From Terrimonas sp964445775 (lineage in GTDB: Bacteria; Bacteroidota; Bacteroidia; Chitinophagales; Chitinophagaceae), in the NCBI GenBank assembly GCA_964445775.1, contig CAYUMH010000044.1:1-31712 (forward strand): 31,712 nucleotides of DNA, read 5' to 3'. The translations under genes were made by a program, and so were the position numbers. Shown here piece after piece: positions 10,387 to 19,661 of the stretch. The stretch's first letter is position 1, and every line of letters starts with the position of its first letter. The notes below the pieces were generated by a model. The model was given only the letters and a program-made list of their open reading frames with translations, was not told where the DNA came from and ran no database searches.

Positions 10387-10718
10387 AATTAGATAGCAAA
10401 TTAGTTTTATTTCATTCAAAAACGGATGAATGGAGTTTTTAATAGTAGGACATATCAGTTTATTGTAAAAAGGTAAGATTTATAAACGATTGATTTACAG
10501 TCCGGATTACCAGGGTAAATATTGAAATGGATTTTCCCCCTTATCAGAATAGAAATTCCCCCCTCTCTGCGCCCTGCTTAATAGAAATTTAACACAGCGA
10601 CAGTTTAAAAACCCGTAGCAAAGCTTTTCTCAAATCTTTATACACCCGTTTAGCCGGTTTATATGGACCAGGATAGGCCGCTTTTAACTGGTGCATTCAT
10701 ACTAAAAAACAACCTGCT
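10387..10718. promoter_or_regulatory. Divergent HTCS-PUL intergenic control region
   Basis: This 332-bp spacer between the divergent HTCS gene and the first PUL gene holds no open frame of note. It must contain promoters for both directions, but no full TAnnTTTG box was found on the plus strand. On the minus strand TACCTTTT (10474-10467) is one base off the consensus and could serve the HTCS gene. A set of spaced direct repeats at 10526-10589 is the strongest candidate operator. Confidence 0.55.
10526..10589 (+). repeat. Three phased direct repeats, candidate HTCS operator
   Basis: Copies 10526-10545 and 10548-10567 match at 15 of 20 positions, including five consecutive C residues each, with starts 22 bp apart. 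The 10-mer AATAGAAATT at 10548-10557 recurs exactly at 10580-10589, 32 bp further on, without the C run. Spacings of 22 and 32 bp are close to two and three helical turns. Binding of the neighbouring HTCS here is inference from position; direct repeats are a usual target of AraC-type dimers. Confidence 0.45.
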
Positions 10719-11537
10719 GTGATGAAACGACTTCAGACAATAATTGTATTGTTCTCTATTCTTTGCCTTGCCGCCTGCGATAAAGACAAGAACGAAGCTG
10801 AACCCACATTTGTACGTAAATACTGGAGGGAAACTTTCAGTAGTAATTCAGTGGTGCCCAGGACCGCCACCGACACCCTGACGGCAACCAGTTTTATTAA
10901 CCTGATGACCGACAGGCGCTTTTTTTATGATGTATTGGTAGAACCCAAATTCAGCGGCGACGAAATTACCGGCGCAGCCTTATATAAAGGTAATGCCGCT
11001 TCGGACGGTGAATTACTGGTGGATTTAAAACCCCAGATAAAAGACCGGCATGTTAAAGGAGATGTGCTGTTAACCGAAGACCAGGTAACAGAATTACTGG
11101 AAGGCCGGCCTGTTTTTTTCAATATCATTTCCAAAAATGCACCCAAAGGCCTGGTTCGTTTACAAATGGATAGCCCGGTAACCTGGGCCCACGATGTAAA
11201 ACTCACCGGCAATCAACTGATCCCTGCTGTTGCTACCGCTACCACCGGCACACTTGTATTAAGACAAACCGCCAATAACGTATTACACTACCAGGTAAAA
11301 ATTGCCAATGCCCCGGCAGGAGATGCGCTGACAAAAGCTTCCATTTACGGAGGCATTATTGGCAGCGGGTCAGCGGAAACATTACCACTGGTTACGGCAG
11401 CCGATGGATTTAACAAGGCTGTAAGTGTAGGCAACCTGTCTGATCTTATACTTACAACCATTAAACAACGCCCCTCCAGTGCGGTGGTACATTCTACCAC
11501 TTACCCCAATGGTATTATTGGCGGAAACTTAAGATAA
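10719..11537 (+). CDS. Tandem CHRD-domain lipoprotein, first gene of the PUL
   Basis: A 272-residue protein with a lipobox (LAAC, Cys20) followed by DKDKNE, as in outer-membrane lipoproteins of Bacteroidota. Two CHRD-like halves are visible: about 32-150, ending APKGLVRLQM, and about 156-272, starting VKLTGNQLIPAVATATTG and ending PNGIIGGNLR. These fit the CHRD pattern of a start near L-G-x-E-V-P and an end like GEIRGQL. CHRD domains are named after vertebrate chordin and have no established bacterial function. The gene is 33 bp upstream of susC1 and shares its direction, so it is probably co-transcribed; a surface glycan-binding or accessory role is a guess. The CHRD assignment is by eye; the lipoprotein call is firm. 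Confidence 0.75.
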   Translation: MMKRLQTIIVLFSILCLAACDKDKNEAEPTFVRKYWRETFSSNSVVPRTATDTLTATSFINLMTDRRFFYDVLVEPKFSGDEITGAALYKGNAASDGELLVDLKPQIKDRHVKGDVLLTEDQVTELLEGRPVFFNIISKNAPKGLVRLQMDSPVTWAHDVKLTGNQLIPAVATATTGTLVLRQTANNVLHYQVKIANAPAGDALTKASIYGGIIGSGSAETLPLVTAADGFNKAVSVGNLSDLILTTIKQRPSSAVVHSTTYPNGIIGGNLR

Positions 11538-11570
11538 ACCAACCACTTAACTGAAAATAACAATTGTTAT

Positions 11571-14500
11571 ATGCTTAGAGAACGTTATCATATTTATTCA
11601 TTAGCCTGCCTGGTGATAGCCTGTTCCTTTACTATTGCCGGTATGGCCAACCCTGGCGCTTTAAACAACAACAATCCCGGTTACCATCACCAGCTTACCA
11701 ATAATTATGCGGATACCCTGAGAGGCGTAGTGAAAAATGAACTGGGAAAAGCTGTTACCGGGGCTACTGTGCGCAATAAAAACAATGGCTTAACAGTAAA
11801 AACCGGTGATGATGGAGGTTTTGCCATTGCAGGAAATGCCGGTGACAATATTGAAATAACAGCTGATAATTATTTTATTTATCAGGCCACCGCATCCACC
11901 AATACAACAGGTGTACTCAGCATTTCATTAACCCCAAAACTGATTGTTGATAAGGAAGAAATAGCCATGCCGGTAGGTGTGATCAATAAAAGCCGGATCA
12001 CCGGTTCTTATGATATCATCTATAACAATGAGCTGGTAAAATCGCCGGTGGTGGATATTACCAATGCCTTATCGGGCAGGCTGGCGGGTTTATATACTTT
12101 GCAGATAGGATCTGTTCCGGGTGCCGACAAAGCTACCATGTACTCCAGGGGCATTGCAGGTCCGTTGGTGGTGATTGATGGTGTACCGAGAGACTACACT
12201 GTTATCAACCCCAATGAAATTGAAAGTGTAACCCTGTTAAAAGACGCCTTGGCTGCCAACACTTATGGTATGCGGTCCTCCAATGGTGTGCTGCTCATTA
12301 CCACCAAAAAAGGTGTTCCGGGGCAAAGAACTATTTCCGCGTCGGCACAATATGGTATACAAAAGCCAACCGAATTACCCGAATTCTTAGATGCTTTCAA
12401 CTATGCTACTTTGTTTAATGAAGCTTTACAGAACGATGGGATGGATCCTTTATATACAGCAGATGACCTGCAAAAATATAAAACAGGCAGCTCGCCCTTT
12501 ACCCATCCGAATGTTGACTGGATCAATACAGTATTAAATAACAGTTCACGTTTTACCCGGTATAACGTAGATGTATCAGGCGGTAATAAAACCACGAGGT
12601 ACTACCTGGGCTTAGACAATGTGAACCAGAGCGGCATTTTTACCCGTGATAAAAACCTGTCTTATAATACCACCAATGATTACAAACAATTCAGTGTTCG
12701 TTCAAATGTGGAAATGAACCTGTCTGAATCGTTCAGGGCCTACCTGAATGTATTTGCCCTGGTAAGAGATGGCCTGGAACCGGGTGCAACAGCCTCATCG
12801 CTTTTCAGCATGATCACCAATGCCCCCAATAATACCTACCCCATAAAAAATCCGAATGGCAGTTATGCCAGTGTGGAAAAATATGGCGATAATATTATGG
12901 CTGCAACCGTTGGCTCCGGTTATCGCAAGATCTATAACAGGAATTTATATGCCGATGTAGGTCTGGTAAAACAACTGAACAAGGTATTGGATGGATTATA
13001 TGTCTCGGCCAATGCTTCCTTAAATACAGATTTAACGGAAACCATCAACCGCTCTAAAACCTATGCCACTTACCAGATGCTGGTTAGCCCGTCAAACGAT
13101 ACTACCTACCGCCAGTTTGGTAATAACGGTGTACAAAGTAATGCCGGTGCTGTTCCTTATCAAAGCAGGATCGCTTATTGGGAAGTGGCGGCAGGATATG
13201 CTAAACTGTTAAACAAAATACACAGTGTACAGGCAAAACTAAGTGTGAACAATCATGCCTATAGTATTGATGAGTTGTTACCGTTGCGTTATATTAACTA
13301 TTCGCTTACAGCTAACTATACCTACAATAATAAATACACAGTAGAAGCATCGGCTACAGCAAGTACGGTAAACCGTTTTCCTACTTCCAAACGTACCGGT
13401 CTATTCCCGGCTATAGGGTTGGGCTGGAATATCTCCAACGAATCCTGGTTCCCGCAGCTGAGCTTCCTGGACCAGCTCCGGATTAAATCATCCTTTGGTC
13501 AAACGGGATTAAATACTGCCGGCTACTTCGTGTATGACCAGTTTTATGGAAGCGGTACCGGCTATGGTTTTGGTACTTCTTATACGGCTGCAACCGGTGT
13601 TACGCAACTGGCATTGGCCAACCCCAATATTACCTGGGAAAAAGCCAGCAAATTTAATATAGGAATTGAGTCGGCCTTATTCGGTAACAAGATGAATGTA
13701 TCGGTAGAATACTTTAACGATACCTACTTTGATATATTACAAACCCGGGGTGTTTCTATTGGATTGATCGGTAATACTTATCCGTTGGAGAATATTGGTA
13801 AAAATCGTTACCAGGGTATTGATCTTGGCCTGCAATACCAAAACAATATTGGTAAACTAAGCTATTATGCCGGTATAAAACTGGGCACCCGCGACTCTAA
13901 AGTATTGGAGATGGACGAAGTGAACAGGAAATATGCGTGGATGGAACGTACCGGTTTACCTGTAGGTCAGCGGTTTGGCTATAAAGCACTGGGCTTAATG
14001 ACAGCGAAAGATATTGCTGATAATGCGCCGACCGTAGAGGGTTATATAGCCAGGGAAGGCGATATTAAATACCAGGATATGAATGGCGATGGTATCATCA
14101 ACCGTTTTGATGAAGTAGCTATCGGTACACAAAAACCATTGATCTATGGTGGGCTACAGGCTGGTATTGAATGGAAAGGCATTGCATTCAGCTTTTTACT
14201 GCAAGGCGCACAAAACCGCGATGTATTGATCACCGGTAATGATGGCTGGGAGTTTGTTGAATTAAGCACAGAAGGCGCTTATAGCCAGGCCCAGCAAATG
14301 CACCTGGACAGGTGGACACCACAAACAGCAGGCACCGCATCTTATCCCCGTTTATCAGTAGGCCCCAATATCAATAACAAAATAAGTAACTCCTCCTACT
14401 GGTTACGCTCCGGTAATTACCTGCGGTTAAAAAATATTGAGCTGGCATACAGCCTGCCTAATACACTGATCAGGAGAATCGGACTTTCTTCCGCTACCTT

Positions 14501-14624
14501 CTTTGTAAATGGTTACAACCTGGTAACCTTCACCAAACTAAAAAACCTGGATCCCGAAAATCCTTATATCTCCAGCTACCCGAATATGAAAGTGACCAAT
14601 TTCGGGTTAAGGATAAAACTATAA
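11571..14624 (+). CDS. susC: SusC-type TonB-dependent outer-membrane transporter (pair 1)
   Basis: A 1017-residue SusC-family protein of usual length. A signal peptide (about 1-27) is followed by a carboxypeptidase-regulatory-like domain (about 49-121, LRGVVKNELGKAVTGATV), a plug domain (about 143-248, with GPLVVIDGVPRD, NPNEIESVTLLKDA and SNGVLLITTKKG) and a long beta-barrel. With SusD it forms an outer-membrane pedal-bin importer for oligosaccharides powered by TonB. The TonB-box region reads KEEIAMPVGVINK rather than the usual DDVVVIGYG found in the second SusC here, so this copy is divergent. The C-terminus ends in Leu instead of the common Phe. SusD1 follows after 38 bp. Confidence 0.93.
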   Translation: MLRERYHIYSLACLVIACSFTIAGMANPGALNNNNPGYHHQLTNNYADTLRGVVKNELGKAVTGATVRNKNNGLTVKTGDDGGFAIAGNAGDNIEITADNYFIYQATASTNTTGVLSISLTPKLIVDKEEIAMPVGVINKSRITGSYDIIYNNELVKSPVVDITNALSGRLAGLYTLQIGSVPGADKATMYSRGIAGPLVVIDGVPRDYTVINPNEIESVTLLKDALAANTYGMRSSNGVLLITTKKGVPGQRTISASAQYGIQKPTELPEFLDAFNYATLFNEALQNDGMDPLYTADDLQKYKTGSSPFTHPNVDWINTVLNNSSRFTRYNVDVSGGNKTTRYYLGLDNVNQSGIFTRDKNLSYNTTNDYKQFSVRSNVEMNLSESFRAYLNVFALVRDGLEPGATASSLFSMITNAPNNTYPIKNPNGSYASVEKYGDNIMAATVGSGYRKIYNRNLYADVGLVKQLNKVLDGLYVSANASLNTDLTETINRSKTYATYQMLVSPSNDTTYRQFGNNGVQSNAGAVPYQSRIAYWEVAAGYAKLLNKIHSVQAKLSVNNHAYSIDELLPLRYINYSLTANYTYNNKYTVEASATASTVNRFPTSKRTGLFPAIGLGWNISNESWFPQLSFLDQLRIKSSFGQTGLNTAGYFVYDQFYGSGTGYGFGTSYTAATGVTQLALANPNITWEKASKFNIGIESALFGNKMNVSVEYFNDTYFDILQTRGVSIGLIGNTYPLENIGKNRYQGIDLGLQYQNNIGKLSYYAGIKLGTRDSKVLEMDEVNRKYAWMERTGLPVGQRFGYKALGLMTAKDIADNAPTVEGYIAREGDIKYQDMNGDGIINRFDEVAIGTQKPLIYGGLQAGIEWKGIAFSFLLQGAQNRDVLITGNDGWEFVELSTEGAYSQAQQMHLDRWTPQTAGTASYPRLSVGPNINNKISNSSYWLRSGNYLRLKNIELAYSLPNTLIRRIGLSSATFFVNGYNLVTFTKLKNLDPENPYISSYPNMKVTNFGLRIKL

Positions 14625-14662
14625 ATGTGTAGGCAATACAATTAACTGCAAACAACCATAAA

Positions 14663-16333
14663 ATGATAAAAAATAAAGCAACATATTTCATTCTCCTTTT
14701 GATCATTGTTTTTACCGGTTGTGTAAAAACAAGTGAAAAATACCCCCTCGAGCGTTGGGATGAGGATGTCGTTTTCGATCCAACGGATAGTGCTGGCATC
14801 AATGCAAGAGCATTCCTGGCAAATATTTACTCGGGCTTGCCCAATCACTATGCAGGGGTAAATAACTCCACTATTCTTTCCGAAATAGGTACCGATGATG
14901 CGGCCTACCGTTTTTTAAACAGTGCGCCGGAGAACATGATCAACGGGCGCTGGAGTGCCTGGAACCTGCCCGATAATGTATGGAATGCCAACTATGCAGG
15001 TATACGGAAAGTAAACCTGTTTCTAAATAAAATTGATATTGTTCCTATCAAAGAAAAAGGACTGATAAGCCGGATGAAGGGTGAAGCAAGATTCCTGCGT
15101 GCTATGTTCTATTTTGAGCTGGTGAAAAGATGGGGCGGTGTACCATTGATCGGCGACAGGGTACTGGAGATGAACGAAGACCTGAAGCTTTCCAAAAACA
15201 GTTATGAGGACTGTGTAAACTATATCGTATCAGAATGTGATGCCATTAAAAATATGGTCTTTCTTGAAAAAACACCGGTAACCGGCGAGCCTTTACCCGG
15301 TGGTATGCCCGATGGCGAATGGGGTCGTGTTTCCCGCACGGCGGTAATGGCGTTAAAATCACGCACCTTATTATATGCTGCCAGCATATTGAACAACCCC
15401 GCTAACGATATTAATAAATGGCGTGCTGCTGCTACGGCTGCAAAAGATATTATCGATATTAACTACCATACCCTGCTTACCGATTTTACGGGATTGTTTA
15501 TTACCAGGCGTACAACAGAAACTATTTTCTCTTACCAAACGGCTACCAGTATTACTATGGAAAACAACTATAGTCCTATTGGTTATTCGCCGGCCAATGT
15601 AGTAAACCGTGGTATCATTAATCCCAGCCAAAACCTGGTGGATGCATTCCCAATGAAAAACGGGAAAGCCATTACAGAAGCCGGCTCCGGTTACGATGCG
15701 CAAAACCCTTATAACAACCGCGACCCGCGTTTAGATGCTACCGTATTCAGGAATAATACGGCCTGGCTGGGTCGTCCGGCTGCTATTTACGAAGGTGGTG
15801 TTGACCTGGGTAAAGATGGTTCAAGAACCGGCTACTACCTTAAAAAATTCTTAGGCAAATTCAGTACCGGTACTACCTATGCGGCGCAACACCATAGCCC
15901 CATCATTTTCCGCTATGCTGAGATCCTGCTGAACTATGCCGAGGCTTTAAACGAAGTGAATAATGGTCCCACTGCCGATGCTTTTAATGCCCTGGACCTG
16001 ATAAGACAAAGAGCGGGATTGGTTCCCTACCAGGTAGATCGTTCATTAGGATATGCGGCTTTTAAAAAACTGGTACAAAATGAAAGAAGGATAGAACTGG
16101 CTTTTGAAGGTCACCGTATCTGGGATATCAGGAGGTGGAATATTGGTACAGCATTAAACAATCAACCGCTTAAAGGCATCAGGATTGTAAAAAATGCCGA
16201 TAACTCTTTTAGTTACTTCTATGATGTAACGGTGCTGAACATGGTGTATACCGAAAAAATGAACCGGTACCCCATACCAATAGCGGAGATTGAAAAAAAC
16301 AACAACCTGTCGCAAAACCCGGGCTGGGATTAA
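14663..16333 (+). CDS. susD: SusD/RagB-type glycan-binding lipoprotein (pair 1)
   Basis: A 556-residue SusD-family lipoprotein. The lipobox is FTGC with Cys20, so it should be anchored at the cell surface as the lid of SusC1. Family hallmarks are visible: RFLRAMFYFELVKRWGGVPL near 145-165, VDAFPMKNGK, RYAEILLNYAEALNEVN, IRQRAGLVPY, and the C-terminal NERRIELAFEGHRIWDIRRW. The protein ends NLSQNPGWD, typical of the family. It binds the glycan and hands it to the transporter; the ligand cannot be read from the sequence. It follows susC1 by 38 bp and is followed by a 173-bp gap before the second pair. Confidence 0.94.
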   Translation: MIKNKATYFILLLIIVFTGCVKTSEKYPLERWDEDVVFDPTDSAGINARAFLANIYSGLPNHYAGVNNSTILSEIGTDDAAYRFLNSAPENMINGRWSAWNLPDNVWNANYAGIRKVNLFLNKIDIVPIKEKGLISRMKGEARFLRAMFYFELVKRWGGVPLIGDRVLEMNEDLKLSKNSYEDCVNYIVSECDAIKNMVFLEKTPVTGEPLPGGMPDGEWGRVSRTAVMALKSRTLLYAASILNNPANDINKWRAAATAAKDIIDINYHTLLTDFTGLFITRRTTETIFSYQTATSITMENNYSPIGYSPANVVNRGIINPSQNLVDAFPMKNGKAITEAGSGYDAQNPYNNRDPRLDATVFRNNTAWLGRPAAIYEGGVDLGKDGSRTGYYLKKFLGKFSTGTTYAAQHHSPIIFRYAEILLNYAEALNEVNNGPTADAFNALDLIRQRAGLVPYQVDRSLGYAAFKKLVQNERRIELAFEGHRIWDIRRWNIGTALNNQPLKGIRIVKNADNSFSYFYDVTVLNMVYTEKMNRYPIPIAEIEKNNNLSQNPGWD

Positions 16334-16341
16334 ATAAAAGA

Positions 16342-16366
16342 GCACAAGGTGAAAAATGTTTTGTGC
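16342..16366 (+). other. Weak hairpin between the two SusCD pairs
   Basis: A 6-bp inverted repeat (GCACAA with TTGTGC, 13-base loop) lies 8 bases after the susD1 stop in the 173-bp gap before susC2. No T run follows, so it is not a normal terminator. It could be a processing or partial-termination site setting different levels for the two pairs, or chance. No consensus promoter was found in the rest of the gap. Confidence 0.2.
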
Positions 16367-16506
16367 CCCGGCTTTAGTAATCCTGCCAGGCCCAATTGCG
16401 TCGCACACTTATACGTTCTGTTCATTGCTCAGCATAGAAAACGGTGATGATTGAATATTAATAAAAACAACTTGAAAAAATATCATACACGATTAATACC
16501 AAAGCT

Positions 16507-19500
16507 ATGTATAGATTAACTGCTTTATTACTTATAGCACTCTTTGTTTCCCTCTCCGGCTTTGGACAGGGTAAAACAATCAGGGGCACCGTTAGTGATG
16601 ATGCCAATAAGCCCATACCGGGGGCTACGGTACAGGAGAAAAAACGCCCGGCCAATACGGTAACCACCGATGAGAACGGAAACTTTACTATCCTGTTAAA
16701 AGAAGCGGACGGCAATGAGTTAACGATCTCCAATATTGGCTATGTAACACAAACTATCAGTATAGCCGGCCTAACCGAAATAACGGTTAAACTAATTACG
16801 GATGATAAACAGCTGGACGATGTGGTGGTGATAGGGTATGGACAAAAGAAAAAAATTACAAATACCGGCTCGGTAAGTTCAATTACCGGGGCAGAAATAA
16901 GGGAAAGCCCCACAGCCAGTCTGCAAAATGCACTGGTGGGTCGTTTACCGGGTTTATTTGGTCAGCAGCGTTCCGGTCAGCCGGGTAGTGATGCGGCGGA
17001 TATACATATACGTGGTATCAGCTCTTACAATTCCAGTGCAAGACCCCTGATCATTATTGATGATATTGAAGCTACCTATGGTCAGCTGGCCAGTGTAGAC
17101 CCTAATGAAATAGAAAGCCTGTCTATTTTAAAAGATGCTTCCACAACGGCTATATATGGTGTTAAAGGTGCGAATGGCGTTGTACTGGTAAGAACTAAAA
17201 GAGGACAGGCCGGTAAAGCCCAGGTAAATGTTACGTTGGGTACCGGTGTACAAACGCCCACTATCTATTTTGATTTTTTACCGGCTTACCAGGACCTTTC
17301 CTTATTAAGAGAGCAGGAAATAGGTAACAGGAGAGATCCCATTGGTTTAAACCCGGAATTATACAGCGACCAGGCCATTGCCAATTATAAAAATCATACA
17401 AACCCTTACGACTATCCCGATGTGAACTGGATCAAGGAAGTGTCAAAACCTTACTCCTCGCAGCACAGGGCCAATATTGATATAAGAGGCGGCACCGATT
17501 TCCTGAAATACTTTATTTCCGGCGGTTACTTATTCCAGGATGGGGTAATGAAAGACTTTAGCAAGGACGAAGGGTATAACAGTAACTACTACTTTAAACG
17601 GTATAACTTCCGTTCCAACCTCGATATCAAAGCCACTAAATCAACTACTTTTCAATTTGATATGTCGGGCAACTTCGGCGAACAAAATGCGCCCTATGTA
17701 ACTGATGCTACCATGATTGGTGGTGCCTGGGGATTATGGCGCCAGCTGATGTCGGGTGTATTGCCTGCCTGGGGTTACCCGGTAACCAATCCCGATGGTT
17801 CCTATGGCGCATCCACCTTACCTTCCAAAGCCATTAACCCGGTAGGCCTGTTAAGATACATGGGCTACCAGCGTAACTACACCAACATCTTCAATATTAA
17901 TGTTACCGGTAAACAGAAATTAGATTTTATAACCAAGGGGTTAAGCCTGAATGGTACAGCGGCCTATATTACTTCGGCTATTGATTACCGTTCCCTATAC
18001 CGTAGCGACTTCCCGGCTTATGACTATAACAGTGTAACCAATGGATATACTTTATACAACGCCAATAAGGACTTATACCGTGTACCAACCATGACAGCGG
18101 TAAATGCTACGGTAGGTGGTACCCAGCCTTCTGCTACCAAAAGAGTGAACCTGCAAACCTCCTTAACCTATAACAGGAAATTTGGTGATCATGCGGTTGA
18201 TTTCCTGGCCCTGTATAACCAGACAACTTATATTTCCGGTGGTAACAGTCCTGCTTATATTCCTGAAAATTTCCAGGGTTATACCGGCCGTTTAAGTTAT
18301 AACTACCGTGAAAAATACATGGTTGAATTTGTTGCCGGTTATAATGGTACGGACAGGTTTAAGGCAAAAAATAAATATGGTTTCTTCCCGGCTGTATCAG
18401 CGGGCTGGAATATCAGCGAGGAAAATTTATTTAAAAAATATATCACCTTCATTGATAACCTGAAAGTATCGGCTTCATGGGGTAAAACAGGTAGCGATGT
18501 CATTTCATCCAGCTTTCAATACCTGTACGAGGAAGTATATAACAGAACCAATAACACTGGCACAGGCTGGGGCAATGCCGGTAATAACTACTCCTTTGGC
18601 GAAACCCATACTACCATGCCCTTTATACGCCCGGGTAGTTTAAAAAATGATGATGTGCGCTGGGAAGTGGAAGAACAAAAAAACCTGCGCATTGAAATGA
18701 CCGTACTGAAAAAACGTTTGGAAACTACTTTTGAACTGTTTGACAGGTATCGCTATGATATACTGGACAGGCCAAAAAGCACACCCGACTTTGCAGGTTT
18801 GGGCAGCAACCTGCCGGCCGTTAACCTGGGCCAGGTAAGCAACAAAGGTTTTGAGATGGAATTAGCCTGGAGAGATAATATCGGCAAGCTATCCTATTTC
18901 GTAAGAGGTAACTACTCTTATGCCAAAAATAAAATACTGTTCAGTGATGAAGTAGCGCCTTTATACCCGGCTGTTGCCACTACCGGCAGACCCATTGGCC
19001 AGTTTTTTGGTTATGAGTGGACCGGTACTTTTTACAAAGATCTGCAGGACATTGAAACAAGTGTAAAAATTCCGGGCCAGTTAATATTACCCGGCGCTTT
19101 AAAATTTGTGGATCAGAATAAGGATGGTATTATTAACGATGCCGACAGGATTGCCATTGGTAATCCTAACCGCCCCAATACCTACTATGGCTTCAGCTTT
19201 GGCGCCGGTTACAAAAACTTTACTTTATCGGTAGTATTCCAGGGAACATTTGGCAGCAGCTTTTATACCGATATGTTCTCACTGGGCTTAAACGTAAAAT
19301 CAATGGGCGTTCACCTGGAAAGATGGACACCGGCCAATGCCAGTGAAGCTAATTTTTACAGGCTGGGCGAAGGTGGTGGTTTAAGTGGCGCACTGTCTAC
19401 CTATCATTTACGTTCTGCTGATTATTTACGCCTGAAAAACCTGGAACTGGGTTACTCATTACCGGCAAGATTCTCTAAAAAATTAGGGATGAACAATATC

Positions 19501-19650
19501 CGTATCGCGGCAAGCGGCGCTAACTTATTTACCTGGTTCAAACTTAAAATTTATAATATAGATCCTGAAAATACATCTAATGGAACATCGGCATTAGAGA
19601 CCTACCCGCAACAAAAGTTATATAACGCTTCTATTGCCCTTTCATTCTAA
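16507..19650 (+). CDS. susC: SusC-type TonB-dependent outer-membrane transporter (pair 2)
   Basis: A 1047-residue SusC-family protein. Signal peptide about 1-21 (LSGFGQ), carboxypeptidase-regulatory-like domain about 24-97 (IRGTVSDDANKPIPGATV), a canonical TonB-box region DDVVVIGYG at 104-112, a plug domain about 118-233 (RPLIIIDDIEA, NEIESLSILKDASTTAIYG, ANGVVLVRTKRG), then the barrel ending NASIALSF with a terminal Phe. The role is TonB-powered import of an oligosaccharide with the SusD encoded 11 bp downstream. It is clearly different in sequence from SusC1, so the two pairs probably prefer different fragments of the same glycan. Confidence 0.95.
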   Translation: MYRLTALLLIALFVSLSGFGQGKTIRGTVSDDANKPIPGATVQEKKRPANTVTTDENGNFTILLKEADGNELTISNIGYVTQTISIAGLTEITVKLITDDKQLDDVVVIGYGQKKKITNTGSVSSITGAEIRESPTASLQNALVGRLPGLFGQQRSGQPGSDAADIHIRGISSYNSSARPLIIIDDIEATYGQLASVDPNEIESLSILKDASTTAIYGVKGANGVVLVRTKRGQAGKAQVNVTLGTGVQTPTIYFDFLPAYQDLSLLREQEIGNRRDPIGLNPELYSDQAIANYKNHTNPYDYPDVNWIKEVSKPYSSQHRANIDIRGGTDFLKYFISGGYLFQDGVMKDFSKDEGYNSNYYFKRYNFRSNLDIKATKSTTFQFDMSGNFGEQNAPYVTDATMIGGAWGLWRQLMSGVLPAWGYPVTNPDGSYGASTLPSKAINPVGLLRYMGYQRNYTNIFNINVTGKQKLDFITKGLSLNGTAAYITSAIDYRSLYRSDFPAYDYNSVTNGYTLYNANKDLYRVPTMTAVNATVGGTQPSATKRVNLQTSLTYNRKFGDHAVDFLALYNQTTYISGGNSPAYIPENFQGYTGRLSYNYREKYMVEFVAGYNGTDRFKAKNKYGFFPAVSAGWNISEENLFKKYITFIDNLKVSASWGKTGSDVISSSFQYLYEEVYNRTNNTGTGWGNAGNNYSFGETHTTMPFIRPGSLKNDDVRWEVEEQKNLRIEMTVLKKRLETTFELFDRYRYDILDRPKSTPDFAGLGSNLPAVNLGQVSNKGFEMELAWRDNIGKLSYFVRGNYSYAKNKILFSDEVAPLYPAVATTGRPIGQFFGYEWTGTFYKDLQDIETSVKIPGQLILPGALKFVDQNKDGIINDADRIAIGNPNRPNTYYGFSFGAGYKNFTLSVVFQGTFGSSFYTDMFSLGLNVKSMGVHLERWTPANASEANFYRLGEGGGLSGALSTYHLRSADYLRLKNLELGYSLPARFSKKLGMNNIRIAASGANLFTWFKLKIYNIDPENTSNGTSALETYPQQKLYNASIALSF

Positions 19651-19661
19651 AAAAAGTAATT

